Shown: piece after piece, positions 41,319 through 41,754 of the stretch | Numbering within the stretch: the stretch's first letter is position 1 | Layout: each line of letters starts with the position of its first letter | NCBI RefSeq assembly: GCF_000208925.1 | Contig: NW_001914935.1 | Location: forward strand, 7,653 to 49,406 | Source: Entamoeba histolytica HM-1:IMSS | Lineage: Eukaryota; Evosea; Mastigamoebida; Endamoebidae | Reading direction: 5' to 3' | Length of the DNA stretch: 41,754 bases | The notes under the pieces: generated by a model | What the model was told of the DNA's origin: nothing | Databases searched by the model: none | The model's input: only the letters and a program-made list of their open reading frames with translations | Program-made: the position numbers and the translations under genes

Positions 41319-41621
41319 ATGGAACAGAGTCTAGAAGATAAGAAAAAAGGAAAATCAACTAAAGTAGGAGATGAAACAAGTCGTATTCGAATGAAGAAAA
41401 CATTACACAAACATCTCACAGACCTTATGAATGCTATGGGAAAGAAGATGACATTAAATGAATTAGTGGAAATATTATATGATGATTTTATTAAACATGG
41501 AGACACTAATAAACGATGGACATTAAATAAACCAACTCAATCATCAAATGTAAGTGCATTAGGAAAAGAATTTTATTTATCAGAACAATACTACAAATTA
41601 CTGTTTGAAGGATTATATTAA
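41319..41621 (+). CDS. Small unknown protein, 100 residues, possible ribbon-helix-helix-like fold
   Basis: MEQSLEDKKKGKSTKVGDET then RIRMKKTLHKHLTDLMNAMG, KKMTLNELVEILYDDFIKHG and a tail of about 40 residues. The order strand (SRIRMKK), helix, short loop, helix fits ribbon-helix-helix DNA-binding proteins, including a 'x-T-L-N-E-L-V' start of the second helix. The basic N-terminus also suggests nucleic-acid binding. No Entamoeba family is recognised, and the fold call is by eye only. The 19-base inverted repeat just upstream would suit self-regulation. One exon; the stop is at 41619-41621. Confidence 0.6.
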   Translation: MEQSLEDKKKGKSTKVGDETSRIRMKKTLHKHLTDLMNAMGKKMTLNELVEILYDDFIKHGDTNKRWTLNKPTQSSNVSALGKEFYLSEQYYKLLFEGLY

Positions 41622-41642
41622 TTATTGATGTTTTTAATTGAA

Positions 41643-41754
41643 TTAACATGGCATTTTCAACGATTTAATTTCTTCAACTCGTCTAATTGGTGTAATAGCG
41701 TTGGCACCATTTCGTCTCCAACTGGGACTTTTTCTTGAAGAAATTGGAGAGCTG
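41643..41754 (-). CDS. C-terminal end of an unknown minus-strand gene (cut by window edge)
   Basis: A minus-strand frame is open from the window edge to a TAA at 41643-41645, about 36 residues (SSPISSRKSPSWRRNGANAI, then TPIRRVEEIKSLKMPC). It is basic and S/R/P-rich, like a disordered tail. The local base composition is clearly richer in G and C than the intergenic DNA, which supports coding. The other two minus-strand frames were not favoured. No function can be assigned. Confidence 0.4.
   Translation of the reverse strand, partial: SSPISSRKSPSWRRNGANAITPIRRVEEIKSLKMPC

Overview
The window looks like nuclear DNA of an Entamoeba of the E. histolytica clade. The evidence is extreme A+T richness, tight gene packing, very short introns (47-70 bases) that nearly all begin GTTTGT and end TAG, and a CXXC-rich transmembrane kinase of the type expanded in Entamoeba. 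I could not run searches, so the species is not fixed.

Layout. 1-6659: the C-terminal end of a RhoGAP protein, a nucleotide-sugar dehydratase on the minus strand, and a four-exon transmembrane kinase of 1585 residues. 6778-11686, minus strand: a four-span membrane protein with a MORN-like stretch and a DUF900-type alpha/beta hydrolase domain that lacks its nucleophile, then a two-exon ankyrin pseudokinase. 11842-14063: an Esf2/ABT1 ribosome-assembly factor and an unknown coiled-coil protein. 14363-14983: a decayed non-LTR retrotransposon fragment. 15427-27336: two inverted SKP1 genes encoding identical proteins. They bracket a RasGAP/LRR protein, one or two coiled-coil genes, a gene-free block of about 3.4 kb, and a LITAF-domain protein. 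27614-38532: a large unknown protein with a proline-rich motif, a surface protein with an expansin-like pattern, a DYRK/Yak1-type kinase, a tetraspanin, and a coiled-coil protein whose tail resembles the DnaJ C-terminal domain. 38628-41754: a fragment resembling the C-terminus of condensin CAP-H, S-adenosylmethionine synthetase, a small protein that may have a ribbon-helix-helix fold, and the end of a minus-strand gene.

The genes do not form a pathway. Shared themes are signalling (RhoGAP, RasGAP, one apparently active receptor kinase, one pseudokinase, one DYRK), membrane and surface proteins (tetraspanin, LITAF, expansin-like, TMK) and housekeeping (MAT, SKP1, Esf2). Ten introns were placed by eye. 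They repair gene models that are broken when only continuous reading frames are used: the TMK signal peptide, the last zinc ligands of LITAF, the tetraspanin CCG loop and the signal peptide of the expansin-like protein.
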